From the NCBI RefSeq assembly GCF_039543505.1, contig NZ_BAABJW010000002.1:806001-870000 (forward strand): a DNA stretch of 64,000 bases, written 5' to 3'. The notes beneath the pieces are model-generated. The model had not been told where the DNA came from. It did no database searches and worked only from the letters and a program-made list of their open reading frames with translations. This document shows positions 1-9,008 of this stretch, piece after piece; positions within the stretch are counted from its first letter, which is position 1; each line of letters starts with the position of its first letter. The translations under genes were made by a program, and so were the position numbers. This stretch comes from Litoribaculum gwangyangense. GTDB taxonomy: Bacteria > Bacteroidota > Bacteroidia > Flavobacteriales > Flavobacteriaceae.

Positions 1-437
1 CCTCCGACATCACTTACCATATGAGTTTCCATTTCTCTTTCCACTTGTACAAAGTCTCTACGTGTGGAAAATAAAATGGAGCCCTCTTTTGTATAATCGG
101 TCAAATAATCGGATGTTGAGTGATACGTAATACGTTTTGGAACACCACCATCTTTTGAAATCACATAAATATCATTATTACTATAACGGTCACTTTCAAA
201 GGCAATATTATTCCCATCATAACTCCAAAGTGGTTTTGTATCGTATCCTTCGTGAATAGTAATTCGTTTTGGGTTTTCACCATTTATATCTGATGTCCAT
301 ATATCGCCTTGAAAATTAAACGCAATATACTGTCCGTCAGGACTTATTGATGGATGATTTATTAAAGGGGATTGAGCAAAATTTTTGGCAACAAAAACGA
401 GTATAAAACATAGTGATAACTTCAAAGACTTTTTCAT
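1..437 (-). CDS. Tricorn-like / TolB-type beta-propeller protein (3' part outside window)
   Basis: Only the N-terminal 145 codons are present; the gene runs off the left edge. The start ATG is followed by a clear signal peptide (about residues 1-21, hydrophobic core then a cut before QS). Two PD40/WD40-like blades follow, with 'SISPDGQYIAF' near residue 30 and 'LWSYDGNNIAFESDR' near residue 70. This is the usual opening of exported tricorn-protease-like or S41 peptidases of Bacteroidota, which degrade peptides in the envelope, but a non-catalytic TolB/amidohydrolase-associated propeller cannot be excluded because the catalytic part is missing. The family call rests on the propeller repeats only. 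Confidence 0.7.
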   Translation of the reverse strand, partial: MKKSLKLSLCFILVFVAKNFAQSPLINHPSISPDGQYIAFNFQGDIWTSDINGENPKRITIHEGYDTKPLWSYDGNNIAFESDRYSNNDIYVISKDGGVPKRITYHSTSDYLTDYTKEGSILFSTRRDFVQVEREMETHMVSDVG

Positions 438-479
438 TTCAATGGTGGTTTTAATTTTTTGCCCTAAAGTTAATTTGAA

Positions 480-508
480 TATGTTGATTGGTCTGAATTA
501 TCAACATA
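480..508. other. Inverted repeat between two minus-strand genes
   Basis: Nine-base arms (TATGTTGAT at 480-488 and ATCAACATA at 500-508) flank an 11-base loop. It lies downstream of the DUF2891 gene and upstream of the tricorn-like gene. Neither strand shows a convincing U-tract, so it could be a weak terminator or an operator. Confidence 0.35.
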
Positions 509-537
509 CTTTTAACACATTTTAACAATAGCTTAAC

Positions 538-1650
538 TTATTGCTCAACTGAATTAAGCGCATAAATGGCAAAACTTCCTAACCAATGGCCACCTTCATA
601 ACTATCGCCAAATATACTTGGCAATGAATAATTGATATGTTTATTAGCCACATTATATAAATGATTGTATTCTGGTAATCCTTCAGCTATTTTAGCTAAA
701 CTCCAAGCGCGAGAAAAATTAACGCCATCCAAATGCACCAATTGTCCGTCCGTTCTATCCGAAACTAACCCAACCTCCAAAGTATATTTTTCGTCTTTTA
801 ATTGCGGTAAAAAAGTATTTAACCAAGTTTTAAATTCTTCAACAGGCAATAACCGCTTCATTAAAGCCGCTTCTTCCAGGCATGGTGATAAAAAATCACT
901 ACCACTAGGCTCCCAAGTTATGGGGCAGTTTTGATCATTTGAGAAAAAATACATTGAACGTTCTTTAATGGCTTTTTTAAGGTCTTCATTATTAACCGTT
1001 GTCGCATAATCATAAGCAAAACTTAGCCCAAACGCCGTATTTGGATGCGTTCCTACACGTTGTGGATAGTTTAATTTAGGCAAAAACTCGATGTATTTTC
1101 CAACAATCAAGTCGGTTAAAGGTTGTAAATTGTTCTCTAGCTCTCGCGCTACCGGTGCATCCCAGGTATGCAATTCATCGGCGAGTTTTAACAACCATGC
1201 CCAACCGTAAGTTCGCTCAAAAGATTTGTTGTGTTCGGTGTAAAAATATTGCACTTCAGTTTCAATGTTTTCTTTCGATATATTGTTAAGTAAACGTTGT
1301 TTAATGCCCTCGGCATCATCTATATCTGGGAATTGTTTTAACAAACTCACCAAACTCCAATGTCCGTGAACCGATGAATGCCAATCGAAACAGCCATAAA
1401 ATGCTGGATGCAATACATTGGGAGCTAATAAATCATTATCCCCACCCAAGGTTTGAGATAAACGATTTGGATACTCAATATTTAAACAATGTAAAGGTAA
1501 TTGTGCTAATTTATTGGCCTGCTCTAAATTAAGAAGCGGCTTTGGTGCCATTTCAACTTTTGGAATTTCTGTACTGTCTTTTTTTTCTTCTTTGGATGTG
1601 TTGCAGTTAAAGACCATAAGTACCAAAAATATTATGATGTGTTTTTTCAT
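538..1650 (-). CDS. DUF2891 family protein, probable lipoprotein
   Basis: A 370-residue protein with a short hydrophobic leader ending in Cys16 (VFNC), so probably an exported lipoprotein, though the lipobox is not canonical. The family signature is at residues 85-98 (YGCFDWHSSVHGHW), and the helical, His/Asp-rich body matches the alpha/alpha-toroid-like DUF2891 family in length and content. Members have no established activity. The gene is transcribed away from phosphofructokinase and is followed by the tricorn-like gene on the same strand, about 100 bases away. The family call is firm from the motif; the function is unknown. Confidence 0.85.
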   Translation of the reverse strand: MKKHIIIFLVLMVFNCNTSKEEKKDSTEIPKVEMAPKPLLNLEQANKLAQLPLHCLNIEYPNRLSQTLGGDNDLLAPNVLHPAFYGCFDWHSSVHGHWSLVSLLKQFPDIDDAEGIKQRLLNNISKENIETEVQYFYTEHNKSFERTYGWAWLLKLADELHTWDAPVARELENNLQPLTDLIVGKYIEFLPKLNYPQRVGTHPNTAFGLSFAYDYATTVNNEDLKKAIKERSMYFFSNDQNCPITWEPSGSDFLSPCLEEAALMKRLLPVEEFKTWLNTFLPQLKDEKYTLEVGLVSDRTDGQLVHLDGVNFSRAWSLAKIAEGLPEYNHLYNVANKHINYSLPSIFGDSYEGGHWLGSFAIYALNSVEQ

Positions 1651-1800
1651 TTTATAAATTTAGGATTATATATTATAAAGAAACGGAATTTTATATAAAC
1701 TACCTATTGGTGTTATAAAATGTTTAATTATCAATCATACACTATCAAAATTCTTTATTTTATGCTACTTTTATATCTCTTTTAATAACTAAAAGTCTGC

Positions 1801-3123
1801 ATGGAAAACTATAATAATTTCAGAATATTTAACTTAGGTGAGCCTACTAAAATATCACCCATACACTTAAGCAAAACTAAAGGTGACAATATTTTTAATT
1901 TTATTGATGATAAGGACCGGATTTTAGCCGATATACAGTTGAACAATTTTACTTCTTCATTGGAGAACGGCATACTTCCTGATTCCTATGAGCGTGCAGG
2001 ACCACGTGAAAACGTGTTTTTTGAGGGTAAGAACACAACGGCTGCTATTGTGACTTGTGGCGGACTTTGCCCTGGCATCAATAATGTGATTCGCAGTTTG
2101 GTTATGAACCTCCATTACTTTTACAAGGTTAAAAGAGTTATTGGAATTCCCTATGGATATGAAGGATTGAATCCGGAATGTGGTCACGATTTCATAGAGC
2201 TCACACCAGAAAAAGTGAAAAATATCCATGAGTTTGGAGGCACCATATTAGGCTCGTCAAGAGGTGGACAAGATGTATCTGTCATGGTTGATACGCTTGT
2301 GGCCAACAACATAGATATCTTATTTACCATTGGTGGTGATGGAACCTTAAAAGGGGCTAATGCCATAGGTACTGAAATCATAAACAGAGGTTTAAAAATT
2401 GTAGTAGCTGGAATTCCCAAAACCATTGATAATGATATTGATATTATAGACAAATCGTTTGGTTTTGAAACGTCTTTTGATGTGGCTTGCCCTATTGTAA
2501 GAGACGCCCATAATGAAGCCAATGGCGCATACAACGGAATGGCCATTGTAAAATTAATGGGAAGAGACAGTGGTTTTATTGCAGCCTCAACCGCACTTTC
2601 CATGCCTGTGGTAAACTTTGTTTTGGTGCCAGAAATGGATTTTGAACTGGAGGGAGCGAACGGATTTCTTGAAAATCTTAAGAAACGATTGCTATCAAAA
2701 AAACATGCCGTCATTGTGGTGGCAGAGGGTGCTGGTCAGCATTTATTCAATGCCGAAAGCAACGAAGTGGACGCCTCTGGAAACATTCAGCATAAGGATA
2801 TTGGGTTATTGCTCCAGCAAAAAATTAAAGCCTATTTTGATAGCATCAACATGAAAACTACCATAAAATACATTGACCCAAGTTATATCATTCGAAGTGC
2901 ACCTGCCAATGCCAATGACAGTCTGTATTGCAACCACTTAGCATATCATGCTGTGCACGGTGCCATGGCGGGAAAAACAAATTTTGTGGTGGGAAGCGTC
3001 AATAATACCTTTGTTTACTTACCTATTACCGATGTTACCAAAAAACGCAAAAAAATTGATATGGAAGGTGGGTTTTGGTTTGGGACATTACAAAGCACCG
3101 GACAACCTTTTTCGATGAAGTAG
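1801..3123 (+). CDS. pfkA: ATP-dependent 6-phosphofructokinase (TP0108-like clade)
   Basis: Phosphorylates fructose 6-phosphate to fructose 1,6-bisphosphate in glycolysis. The 440-residue length and the long N-terminal extension fit the plant/TP0108-like clade rather than the 320-residue bacterial PfkA. Visible motifs are GGLCPG (87-92), GGDGT (178-182), PKTIDNDI (206-213, catalytic Asp) and MGRDSGF (253-259). The glycine in GGDGT, where PPi enzymes carry Asp, indicates ATP as phosphoryl donor, although Lys in PKTIDND is also a PPi-enzyme feature, so donor choice is an inference. It stands alone with a candidate terminator hairpin downstream. Confidence 0.92.
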   Translation: MENYNNFRIFNLGEPTKISPIHLSKTKGDNIFNFIDDKDRILADIQLNNFTSSLENGILPDSYERAGPRENVFFEGKNTTAAIVTCGGLCPGINNVIRSLVMNLHYFYKVKRVIGIPYGYEGLNPECGHDFIELTPEKVKNIHEFGGTILGSSRGGQDVSVMVDTLVANNIDILFTIGGDGTLKGANAIGTEIINRGLKIVVAGIPKTIDNDIDIIDKSFGFETSFDVACPIVRDAHNEANGAYNGMAIVKLMGRDSGFIAASTALSMPVVNFVLVPEMDFELEGANGFLENLKKRLLSKKHAVIVVAEGAGQHLFNAESNEVDASGNIQHKDIGLLLQQKIKAYFDSINMKTTIKYIDPSYIIRSAPANANDSLYCNHLAYHAVHGAMAGKTNFVVGSVNNTFVYLPITDVTKKRKKIDMEGGFWFGTLQSTGQPFSMK

Positions 3124-3189
3124 AAGATCCCTAACTATTTGGAAACGCATCCTTAATTTAAACTTTTGCTAATTTTATTCATTTTTTTT

Positions 3190-3226
3190 AAAACACTTAA
3201 TTTTAATGAGGTTAAGTAAGTGTTTT
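3190..3226 (+). terminator. Probable terminator after phosphofructokinase
   Basis: AAAACACTTA (3190-3199) pairs perfectly with TAAGTGTTTT (3217-3226) around a 17-base loop, about 65 bases after the pfkA stop. The T-run is only the last four bases of the stem, so strength is uncertain. Confidence 0.5.
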
Positions 3227-3288
3227 CTAGGTTAAAAACCTGTTTAAAATGTTTATAACTATAACTGTCATCTATGACTACTTAATTT

Positions 3289-3296
3289 TATCTTTG
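3289..3296 (+). promoter_or_regulatory. Candidate -7 box for the 3333 gene
   Basis: TATCTTTG matches the Bacteroidota TAnnTTTG element 36 bases before the start codon. No clear TTG -33 element is visible at the usual spacing. Confidence 0.45.
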
Positions 3297-3332
3297 GATG
3301 GTAGTGTACTGCAAAATTGAAAATAATATTAA

Positions 3333-4406
3333 ATGGATAATTTTCAAAAAATAATAAGGCAACTTAGGAAATCATCATTAGACGATATCGCTAAAAAATG
3401 TGGGATTGAAACAGGGAAGCTCCCTAAAAATAAAATTGCTGAAAAAATAGATAAATTCATTGAAAAAAATCACGTTAAAAAATCTTTTTACAGCACTAGT
3501 ATTTTTCAAATTGGTTATCCCATATTACTTTTATTTATAGGTTTTATTATTGGTAGTATTGCAGATATCTCTAACTCTAATTTAAAAAATACAATTGACA
3601 AAAACGATTCTATATCTCTCAAAAAAATACAAGCACTTTCCCAACCGCTACCAATTGAGTTAAAAATGAAATTTTTGAAGATAAACATTGAGAAAAAAGG
3701 TTTTATTGATTTTATCCCTGAAATCAATGAATTATATAAAACAGCTCAAGTTGTTAATTCATTTTCCGATGATATTAATAATCCTGGAGCTAGTGAATTC
3801 ACATTTCAATTTATGAGTAAATGGTATAGTGAAAAATACTATAGCAAAGAATTTCGAGATTTTTTTGATAACTTGAGTATTTACATAGGTATAACGGTTG
3901 GGGATAATTTATTAGATGAACAGACTGAAAAACAAAAACCTTACTTATACTGGAAATATAATACCAAACTTGATTTAACAAATCCAGAATCTCAGCATAC
4001 TGTTAATTATCGAATCGATTACAATAATAACAATAGTGAAAGTTTAATACTAAGTATCCCTCAAGAAGATAGTGAATTCTTAATAAAATCGGATATTAAT
4101 TTTGACAATAGTATTAGTTCTGCTCTGGAATTATGTGGAAAAAAGGTAAGCATATATATAACGCTTATTGGAAATCGTAAAACATTATTAACATCACCCG
4201 TACTAACTTTCGAAAATTTTACAATTGAAGACAATTTACATAGGCAATATGACATTGAGTTCGTTAAAGTTTCCGATTATTACGGAAAAGAAAGTATTTC
4301 TAAATTACAGGAAAATGCCTTAAAAACCTATGGAAGAACGCTGAATATTGATGTAAAAAACCATCAAATTTATCTGGAAGGTATTTTTACTTGTAAAAGT
4401 TTTTAG
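3333..4406 (+). CDS. Hypothetical protein with one transmembrane segment
   Basis: A 357-residue protein I do not recognise. Residues 1-46 form a small, charged helical segment (LDDIAKKCGIETGKLPK...) that resembles SAP/HeH-like modules. A single membrane helix follows at about 57-77, then a mainly hydrophilic domain of about 275 residues with several short beta-like stretches. The likely topology is a cytoplasmic N-terminus with the large domain outside. Codon use is very AT-rich. It is monocistronic, with its own candidate promoter and a hairpin downstream. It could be an accessory gene, since no pathway partner is adjacent. Confidence 0.7.
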   Translation: MDNFQKIIRQLRKSSLDDIAKKCGIETGKLPKNKIAEKIDKFIEKNHVKKSFYSTSIFQIGYPILLLFIGFIIGSIADISNSNLKNTIDKNDSISLKKIQALSQPLPIELKMKFLKINIEKKGFIDFIPEINELYKTAQVVNSFSDDINNPGASEFTFQFMSKWYSEKYYSKEFRDFFDNLSIYIGITVGDNLLDEQTEKQKPYLYWKYNTKLDLTNPESQHTVNYRIDYNNNNSESLILSIPQEDSEFLIKSDINFDNSISSALELCGKKVSIYITLIGNRKTLLTSPVLTFENFTIEDNLHRQYDIEFVKVSDYYGKESISKLQENALKTYGRTLNIDVKNHQIYLEGIFTCKSF

Positions 4407-4454
4407 ATTGTTTGTGTAATTGCGATAATCAATCTTGTCTTCCCCCAACTATCG

Positions 4455-4469
4455 CTAAGCTCCGCTTAG
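4455..4469. repeat. Short palindrome downstream of the 3333 gene
   Basis: CTAAGC (4455-4460) and GCTTAG (4464-4469) flank a TCC loop. It resembles short intergenic palindromic repeats, but no second copy was found in the window. Confidence 0.3.
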
Positions 4470-4506
4470 TGGCATCAACGTATAGCCTATAAACCATTCA
4501 AAATAG

Positions 4507-4531
4507 ATTCCTTCCTTCGGAGGAATTTTTT
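4507..4531 (+). terminator. Hairpin plus T-run at convergent gene ends
   Basis: ATTCC-TCC pairs with GGA-GGAAT across a TTC loop with one bulged T, then six T residues. It sits between the ends of the 3333 gene (+) and the comM gene (-) and fits a Rho-independent terminator for the plus strand. It overlaps the last bases of comM. Confidence 0.55.
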
Positions 4532-6065
4532 ACCCCAACCATCCCTCTCTATCCAAACTCCTATATTGTATGGCTTCACTAATATGCGAACCATTTACGG
4601 CTTCGACACCTTCCAAATCGGCAATGGTTCTGGCAACTTTTAAAATTCTATCATAAGCACGAGCTGATAAATTTAAGCGTTCCATCGCAGTTTTTAAAAG
4701 TTGTTTGGAAGCTTCATCCAATACACAATATTTACGTATTTGTTTGGTACTCATTTGCGCATTGTAATGCACCGTTTCACTTTCGGCAAAACGTTTAGTT
4801 TGCAGCGCTCGGGCTTTGGTAACACGCTTTCTAATTTCCACCGAGGTTTCCCCTTTTCTATCTTCCGAGAGCTTTTCAAAAGGTACGGGCGTCACTTCTA
4901 TATGAATATCAATTCTGTCTAATAAGGGACCAGAAATTTTACTTAAATAGCGTTGCATTTCGGCAGGACTGGAAGTTACAGGCGCATCAGGGTCGTTAAA
5001 ATACCCACCCGGACTCGGGTTCATACTCGCCACCAACATAAACGAAGATGGATATGTTACCGTAAACTTCGCGCGTGAAATAGTCACTTCCCTATCTTCC
5101 AAAGGTTGTCGCAACACTTCCAAAACGCCCCGTTTAAATTCGGGTAACTCATCTAAAAACAGTACGCCATTATGCGATAGGGAAATTTCACCCGGTTGCG
5201 GAAAGGCGCCACCACCAACCAATGCCACATCTGAAATCGTGTGATGCGGACTACGAAACGGTCGTTGTGCCATCAACCCTGTATCTTTCACCCTACCAAC
5301 TACTGAATGGATTTTAGTGGTTTCCAAAGCCTCATGGAGCGTCATGGGTGGTAAAATACTAGGTAAACGTTTTGCTAACATGGTTTTTCCTGCGCCCGGT
5401 GGCCCAATTAAAATAATGTTATGACCACCGGCTGCCGCAATTTCCATGCAGCGTTTGATTCCTTCTTGTCCCTTCACATCGCTAAAATCATGCTCAGGAA
5501 AATCGAGGTTTTTATAAAATTCCTCTCGGGTGTTGATGATGGTTTGCTCTAGGAGTTCGCCTTTATCGAAATAATTGATAACCTGCTTAATGTTATCAAC
5601 ACCGTAAACTTCCAAATCATCCACAATAGCAGCTTCTTTAGCATTTTGGGAAGGCAGGATAAAACCTTTAAAACCTTCGGCTCGGGCTTTAACCGCAATG
5701 GGTAATGCGCCTTTTATGGGTTGCAAACTACCATCCAGTGAGAGTTCGCCCATAATGATGTATTTTTCCAAATCAGGTGCTTCAATTTGTTTGGATGCTG
5801 CCAAAATGCCGATAGCTAAAGTAAGATCATAAGCACTACCCTCCTTACGTAAATCGGCAGGTGCCATGTTAATCGTAATCTTTTTCCCGGGTATTTTGTA
5901 GCCGTTGTTTTGAAGTGCCGCTGCTATGCGGTAATTACTTTCTTTGATGGCATTATCTGGCAATCCCACCAAATGATAGCCAATACCAGAATCTACATTT
6001 ACTTCAACTGTAATGGTCGTGGCCTCCACACCAAAAACAGCGCTTCCAAAAACTTTTTTAAGCAT
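4530..6065 (-). CDS. comM: YifB/ComM family Mg-chelatase-like AAA+ ATPase
   Basis: A 511-residue protein with three expected parts: an N-terminal Lon-protease-like ChlI domain (1-175), the AAA+ Mg-chelatase core with Walker A GPPGAGKT at 221-228 and Walker B LFLDELPEF near residue 300, and a C-terminal Mg_chelatase_C domain. ComM proteins are hexameric branch-migration helicases that extend integration of incoming single-stranded DNA during natural transformation. The length is full and the motifs are intact. It diverges from moeA, so it is probably not part of the cofactor operon. Confidence 0.92.
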   Translation of the reverse strand: MLKKVFGSAVFGVEATTITVEVNVDSGIGYHLVGLPDNAIKESNYRIAAALQNNGYKIPGKKITINMAPADLRKEGSAYDLTLAIGILAASKQIEAPDLEKYIIMGELSLDGSLQPIKGALPIAVKARAEGFKGFILPSQNAKEAAIVDDLEVYGVDNIKQVINYFDKGELLEQTIINTREEFYKNLDFPEHDFSDVKGQEGIKRCMEIAAAGGHNIILIGPPGAGKTMLAKRLPSILPPMTLHEALETTKIHSVVGRVKDTGLMAQRPFRSPHHTISDVALVGGGAFPQPGEISLSHNGVLFLDELPEFKRGVLEVLRQPLEDREVTISRAKFTVTYPSSFMLVASMNPSPGGYFNDPDAPVTSSPAEMQRYLSKISGPLLDRIDIHIEVTPVPFEKLSEDRKGETSVEIRKRVTKARALQTKRFAESETVHYNAQMSTKQIRKYCVLDEASKQLLKTAMERLNLSARAYDRILKVARTIADLEGVEAVNGSHISEAIQYRSLDREGWLG

Positions 6066-6082
6066 GCTTTTTCTTTACTGCT

Positions 6083-6111
6083 TAAATGTAAGAAATGTAA
6101 TTTAAATTCAA
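6083..6111 (-). promoter_or_regulatory. Candidate promoter for comM
   Basis: Minus-strand TTG (6109-6111), 18 bases, then TACATTTA (6083-6090), one base off the TAnnTTTG consensus, 17 bases before the start codon. Confidence 0.4.
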
Positions 6112-6133
6112 GATTTATGAGATTTATTTTCGT

Positions 6134-6141
6134 TATATTTG
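6134..6141 (+). promoter_or_regulatory. -7 box for the molybdenum cofactor operon
   Basis: TATATTTG matches TAnnTTTG exactly and ends 22 bases before the moeA start. No obvious -33 TTG is seen. Confidence 0.55.
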
Positions 6142-6163
6142 GTTAGACATAACGCATTCGAAG

Positions 6164-7342
6164 ATGATTTCTATAGATCAAGCTAAATTATTGGTTAAAA
6201 ATCATGTAAAACCACTTCTAAAAGAAACTATTAAACCTGTTGAAAAAGCTGGTGGCTATTATTTGTTTGAAGATATATATTCACCTATTAATATGCCTCC
6301 TTTTAGGCAATCGGCTATGGATGGTTATGCATTGCATTTACATGATAATTTAACTTATAAACTTATTGGAGAAGTTAAAGCTGGTGATAATTTTAAACCG
6401 ACTTTACAACCAGGAGAAGCTGTTAGAATTTTTACAGGGGCTCCTGTGCCAGATTCGGCCAATGCGATTATGATGCAGGAAAAAGTAAAAGTTGATGCCA
6501 CTAAAATAAGTATTGAAGAACAGTTAGACGAAGGTCACAATATTCGCCCTATTGGAGAACAAGTTAAAAAAGGCGATATCGCTTTAAAAAAAGACACGAA
6601 GTTAACGCCTGCTTCCATAGGGTATTTATTATCATTGGGTATTAGGGATGTGAAGGTGTTTAAAAAACCGACTATCGCTATTGTAACCACGGGCAATGAA
6701 TTGATAGAACCTGGTCAAGATTTAACACACGGAAAAATATACGAAAGCAACTCTAAAATGCTCTTGAGTGCCCTTTACAGTTTGAAGTTTTATGATGTAA
6801 CTATCCATAAAGTTGAGGATGATTACCAAGAAACTGTAAAAACCTTAAAATCAGTCGTATCAAATAATGATTTGGTAATTATAACTGGTGGTATTTCAGT
6901 TGGAGATTATGATTTTGTAGGGAAAGCTTTAAATGAATTGCAAGTGGATGAAGTGTTTTATAAAGTAAAACAAAAACCCGGAAAACCTTTATTCTTCGGA
7001 AAAAAAGAAGACACGAGCATATTTGCTTTACCTGGAAATCCTGCAGCAGCATTAACCTGCTTTTATGTTTATGTATATATAGCACTTCAAAAAATGATGG
7101 GTATTGATGATATTGAACTACCCTGTGTTCAAGCCAAATCCATATCAAATTTTTATAAAAATGGCGATCGGCCACAATTTTTAAAAGCCATTTTTGATAA
7201 TGGCCATGTAGAGATTTTAGAAGGTCAAAATTCATCAATGTTACAAACGTTTGCGATATCAAATGCTTTGGTTTTTAGTCCTGAAGAACAAAATCATTTC
7301 CATTTTGGAGATTTTGTAGAAACCATATTATTACCTGTTTAA
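6164..7342 (+). CDS. moeA: Molybdopterin molybdenumtransferase MoeA
   Basis: Inserts molybdate into adenylylated molybdopterin, the last step of basic Moco synthesis. At 392 residues it has the normal MoeA length and order: MoeA N-terminal and linker regions (FRQSAMDGYA near 48-57, FTGAPVPDSANAIM near 90), the MoCF-binding domain (TTGNEL, GGISVGDYDF, PGNPAAAL between about 170 and 300) and the C-terminal barrel. First gene of a nine-gene same-strand operon; the next gene starts 2 bases after its stop. Confidence 0.95.
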   Translation: MISIDQAKLLVKNHVKPLLKETIKPVEKAGGYYLFEDIYSPINMPPFRQSAMDGYALHLHDNLTYKLIGEVKAGDNFKPTLQPGEAVRIFTGAPVPDSANAIMMQEKVKVDATKISIEEQLDEGHNIRPIGEQVKKGDIALKKDTKLTPASIGYLLSLGIRDVKVFKKPTIAIVTTGNELIEPGQDLTHGKIYESNSKMLLSALYSLKFYDVTIHKVEDDYQETVKTLKSVVSNNDLVIITGGISVGDYDFVGKALNELQVDEVFYKVKQKPGKPLFFGKKEDTSIFALPGNPAAALTCFYVYVYIALQKMMGIDDIELPCVQAKSISNFYKNGDRPQFLKAIFDNGHVEILEGQNSSMLQTFAISNALVFSPEEQNHFHFGDFVETILLPV

Positions 7343-7344
7343 TC

Positions 7345-7683
7345 ATGAGTTATAAAATTAGAAGTCGCATTTGGATAGAATCTGATAACCATGTTCTTTT
7401 AGGAAAAGGTAGAGTGCAATTATTGAAAGCTATTGAAGAAATGGGCTCACTGTCAAAAGCTGCAAAATCACTTGATATTTCATATAAAAAAGCATGGCAT
7501 TTGATAGATTCGGTTAATAAATCGGCAAAAGAACCCGTAACCTTGAACACTACAGGTGGAAAAGGTGGTGGTGGCACAGAATTGACTGATTATGGCAAAT
7601 GCTTAATCAAAGCTTTCGATGAAATTGATAAAAACTGTTACGAATTTTTAGATAAACAATTGGAAAAATTTAACACTTTATAA
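7345..7683 (+). CDS. ModE-like winged-helix regulator (DNA-binding domain only)
   Basis: A 112-residue protein matching the N-terminal LysR-type winged helix of ModE: GSLSKAAKSLDISYKKAW near residues 33-50 is the recognition helix-turn-helix, and TGGKGGGG-ELTDYG forms the wing. Classical ModE has C-terminal TOBE domains that bind molybdate; these are absent. It may sense molybdate or tungstate through another partner, or bind DNA constitutively. Embedded in the Moco operon, it is the obvious candidate for a local regulator. Its stop overlaps the next start by one base. Confidence 0.82.
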   Translation: MSYKIRSRIWIESDNHVLLGKGRVQLLKAIEEMGSLSKAAKSLDISYKKAWHLIDSVNKSAKEPVTLNTTGGKGGGGTELTDYGKCLIKAFDEIDKNCYEFLDKQLEKFNTL

Positions 7684-8423
7684 TGCTACAAACCGAAAAC
7701 ATATACCTTTTTCTGTTAGCACTACCCGTTGTGTCGTTTTTGTATTCTAGTGTTGGGCATGGTGGTGCCAGTGGCTATTTAGCGCTTATGGCGTTGTTTT
7801 CGTTTTCGCCGGAAACCATGAAACCAACTGCCTTACTATTAAACTTATTCGTAGCTGGTATTTCGTTTTATTACTATTACAAAGCAGGTTATTTTAATAA
7901 AAAATTGTTCTTGTATTTTGCCCTAGCATCCATTCCTTTGGCTTTTTTGGGAGGTACCATCGAGATTGATGCCTCTATTTATAAAAAAATATTGGCCATA
8001 CTTTTAGTATTTGCAATTTTAAAAATGCTAAATGTATTTGGTAAAGAAAGTGATTCCATTAAACAGGTAAAATTGTGGCAAGGACTTATGGTTGGAGGTA
8101 TTATTGGTTTGTTTTCAGGACTTATTGGGATTGGTGGTGGCATTATTTTAACACCCGTAATTTTACTTTTACACTGGGGCAATATGAAGGAAGCCGCTGC
8201 AGTTTCGGCATTATTCATTTGGGTTAATTCTGCCGCAGGTCTTATTGGTCAGTTAAGTAGTGGCGTTTTACTTGAAAAAGAATCCTTTTTATTAGTGGCC
8301 ATTGCCTTAATAGGTGGTGTATTAGGTGGATATTTTGGTAGTAAAAAAATAAACTATCAAAATTTAAGATATATACTGGCTTTTGTGTTGGTAATCGCAT
8401 CAGTTAAACTATTTTTCACGTAA
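7683..8423 (+). CDS. TauE/SafE (TSUP) family membrane permease
   Basis: A 246-residue polytopic protein of about eight helices with internal duplication. The family glycine signatures SSVGHGGASGYLAL (about 22-35) and GLFSGLIGIGGGIILTP (about 141-157) are present. TSUP proteins move small sulfur anions such as sulfite, sulfoacetate or thiosulfate. It sits inside the Moco operon, overlapping the modE-like gene by one base and abutting mobA. No ModABC or WtpABC transporter is in the window, so a role in oxyanion (molybdate, tungstate or sulfur) movement linked to Moco is possible but is inference. Confidence 0.85.
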   Translation: MLQTENIYLFLLALPVVSFLYSSVGHGGASGYLALMALFSFSPETMKPTALLLNLFVAGISFYYYYKAGYFNKKLFLYFALASIPLAFLGGTIEIDASIYKKILAILLVFAILKMLNVFGKESDSIKQVKLWQGLMVGGIIGLFSGLIGIGGGIILTPVILLLHWGNMKEAAAVSALFIWVNSAAGLIGQLSSGVLLEKESFLLVAIALIGGVLGGYFGSKKINYQNLRYILAFVLVIASVKLFFT

Positions 8424-9008
8424 ATGATTGATAAAACAAACATAACAGGCATTATTTTAGCAGGTGGAAAAAGCTCCCGTATGGGTACTGATAAAGGATT
8501 TTTACTGTGGAACGACGAACCTTTTATCAAACACGTAATAGATGCGTTAAAGCCTTTAGTTGAAGAAATTATCATTGTTTCAAGTAATCCTGCATATGAT
8601 ATGTTTGGATTCATAAGAATTGAAGATAAAATTAAAAATGCTGGGCCGCTAGCTGGAGTATATTCAGGTTTAAACGCCTCTAAAACCGAATATAATGTAA
8701 TTTTAAGTTGTGATATTCCTTTGATTAACTCTGAAGTTTTAAACATTTTAATTCATAATGTAAATGATAACTCTGAAATTATTCAAGTTGAGAGTAACGG
8801 CAAAAAAATGCCCTTAATTGCTATCTACAAAACAGCTTGCAAGGACTTGTTTTTTAATCTATTGAGAAAAGGAGAAAAGCGTTTACAATTTGCTGTTAAT
8901 CAATTTAAAGCTAAAACCATTACATTAGATAAGGAACTTGACTTTTTTACAAAAAACATAAATACACAACAGGATTTAAAAGCTATTGAACATGCTTGTA
9001 ACGATTAA
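8424..9008 (+). CDS. mobA: Molybdenum cofactor guanylyltransferase-like MobA
   Basis: A 194-residue NTP-transferase with the nucleotide-binding signature LAGGKSSRMGTDKG at about 12-25 and the metal-binding LSCDIPL near residue 95. It joins GMP (or CMP, in MocA-type enzymes) to Moco to give the dinucleotide form used by DMSO-reductase- or xanthine-oxidase-type enzymes. Both enzyme classes are encoded at 36465-41463. Which nucleotide is used cannot be told from the motif alone. It overlaps the start of moaD. Confidence 0.88.
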   Translation: MIDKTNITGIILAGGKSSRMGTDKGFLLWNDEPFIKHVIDALKPLVEEIIIVSSNPAYDMFGFIRIEDKIKNAGPLAGVYSGLNASKTEYNVILSCDIPLINSEVLNILIHNVNDNSEIIQVESNGKKMPLIAIYKTACKDLFFNLLRKGEKRLQFAVNQFKAKTITLDKELDFFTKNINTQQDLKAIEHACND

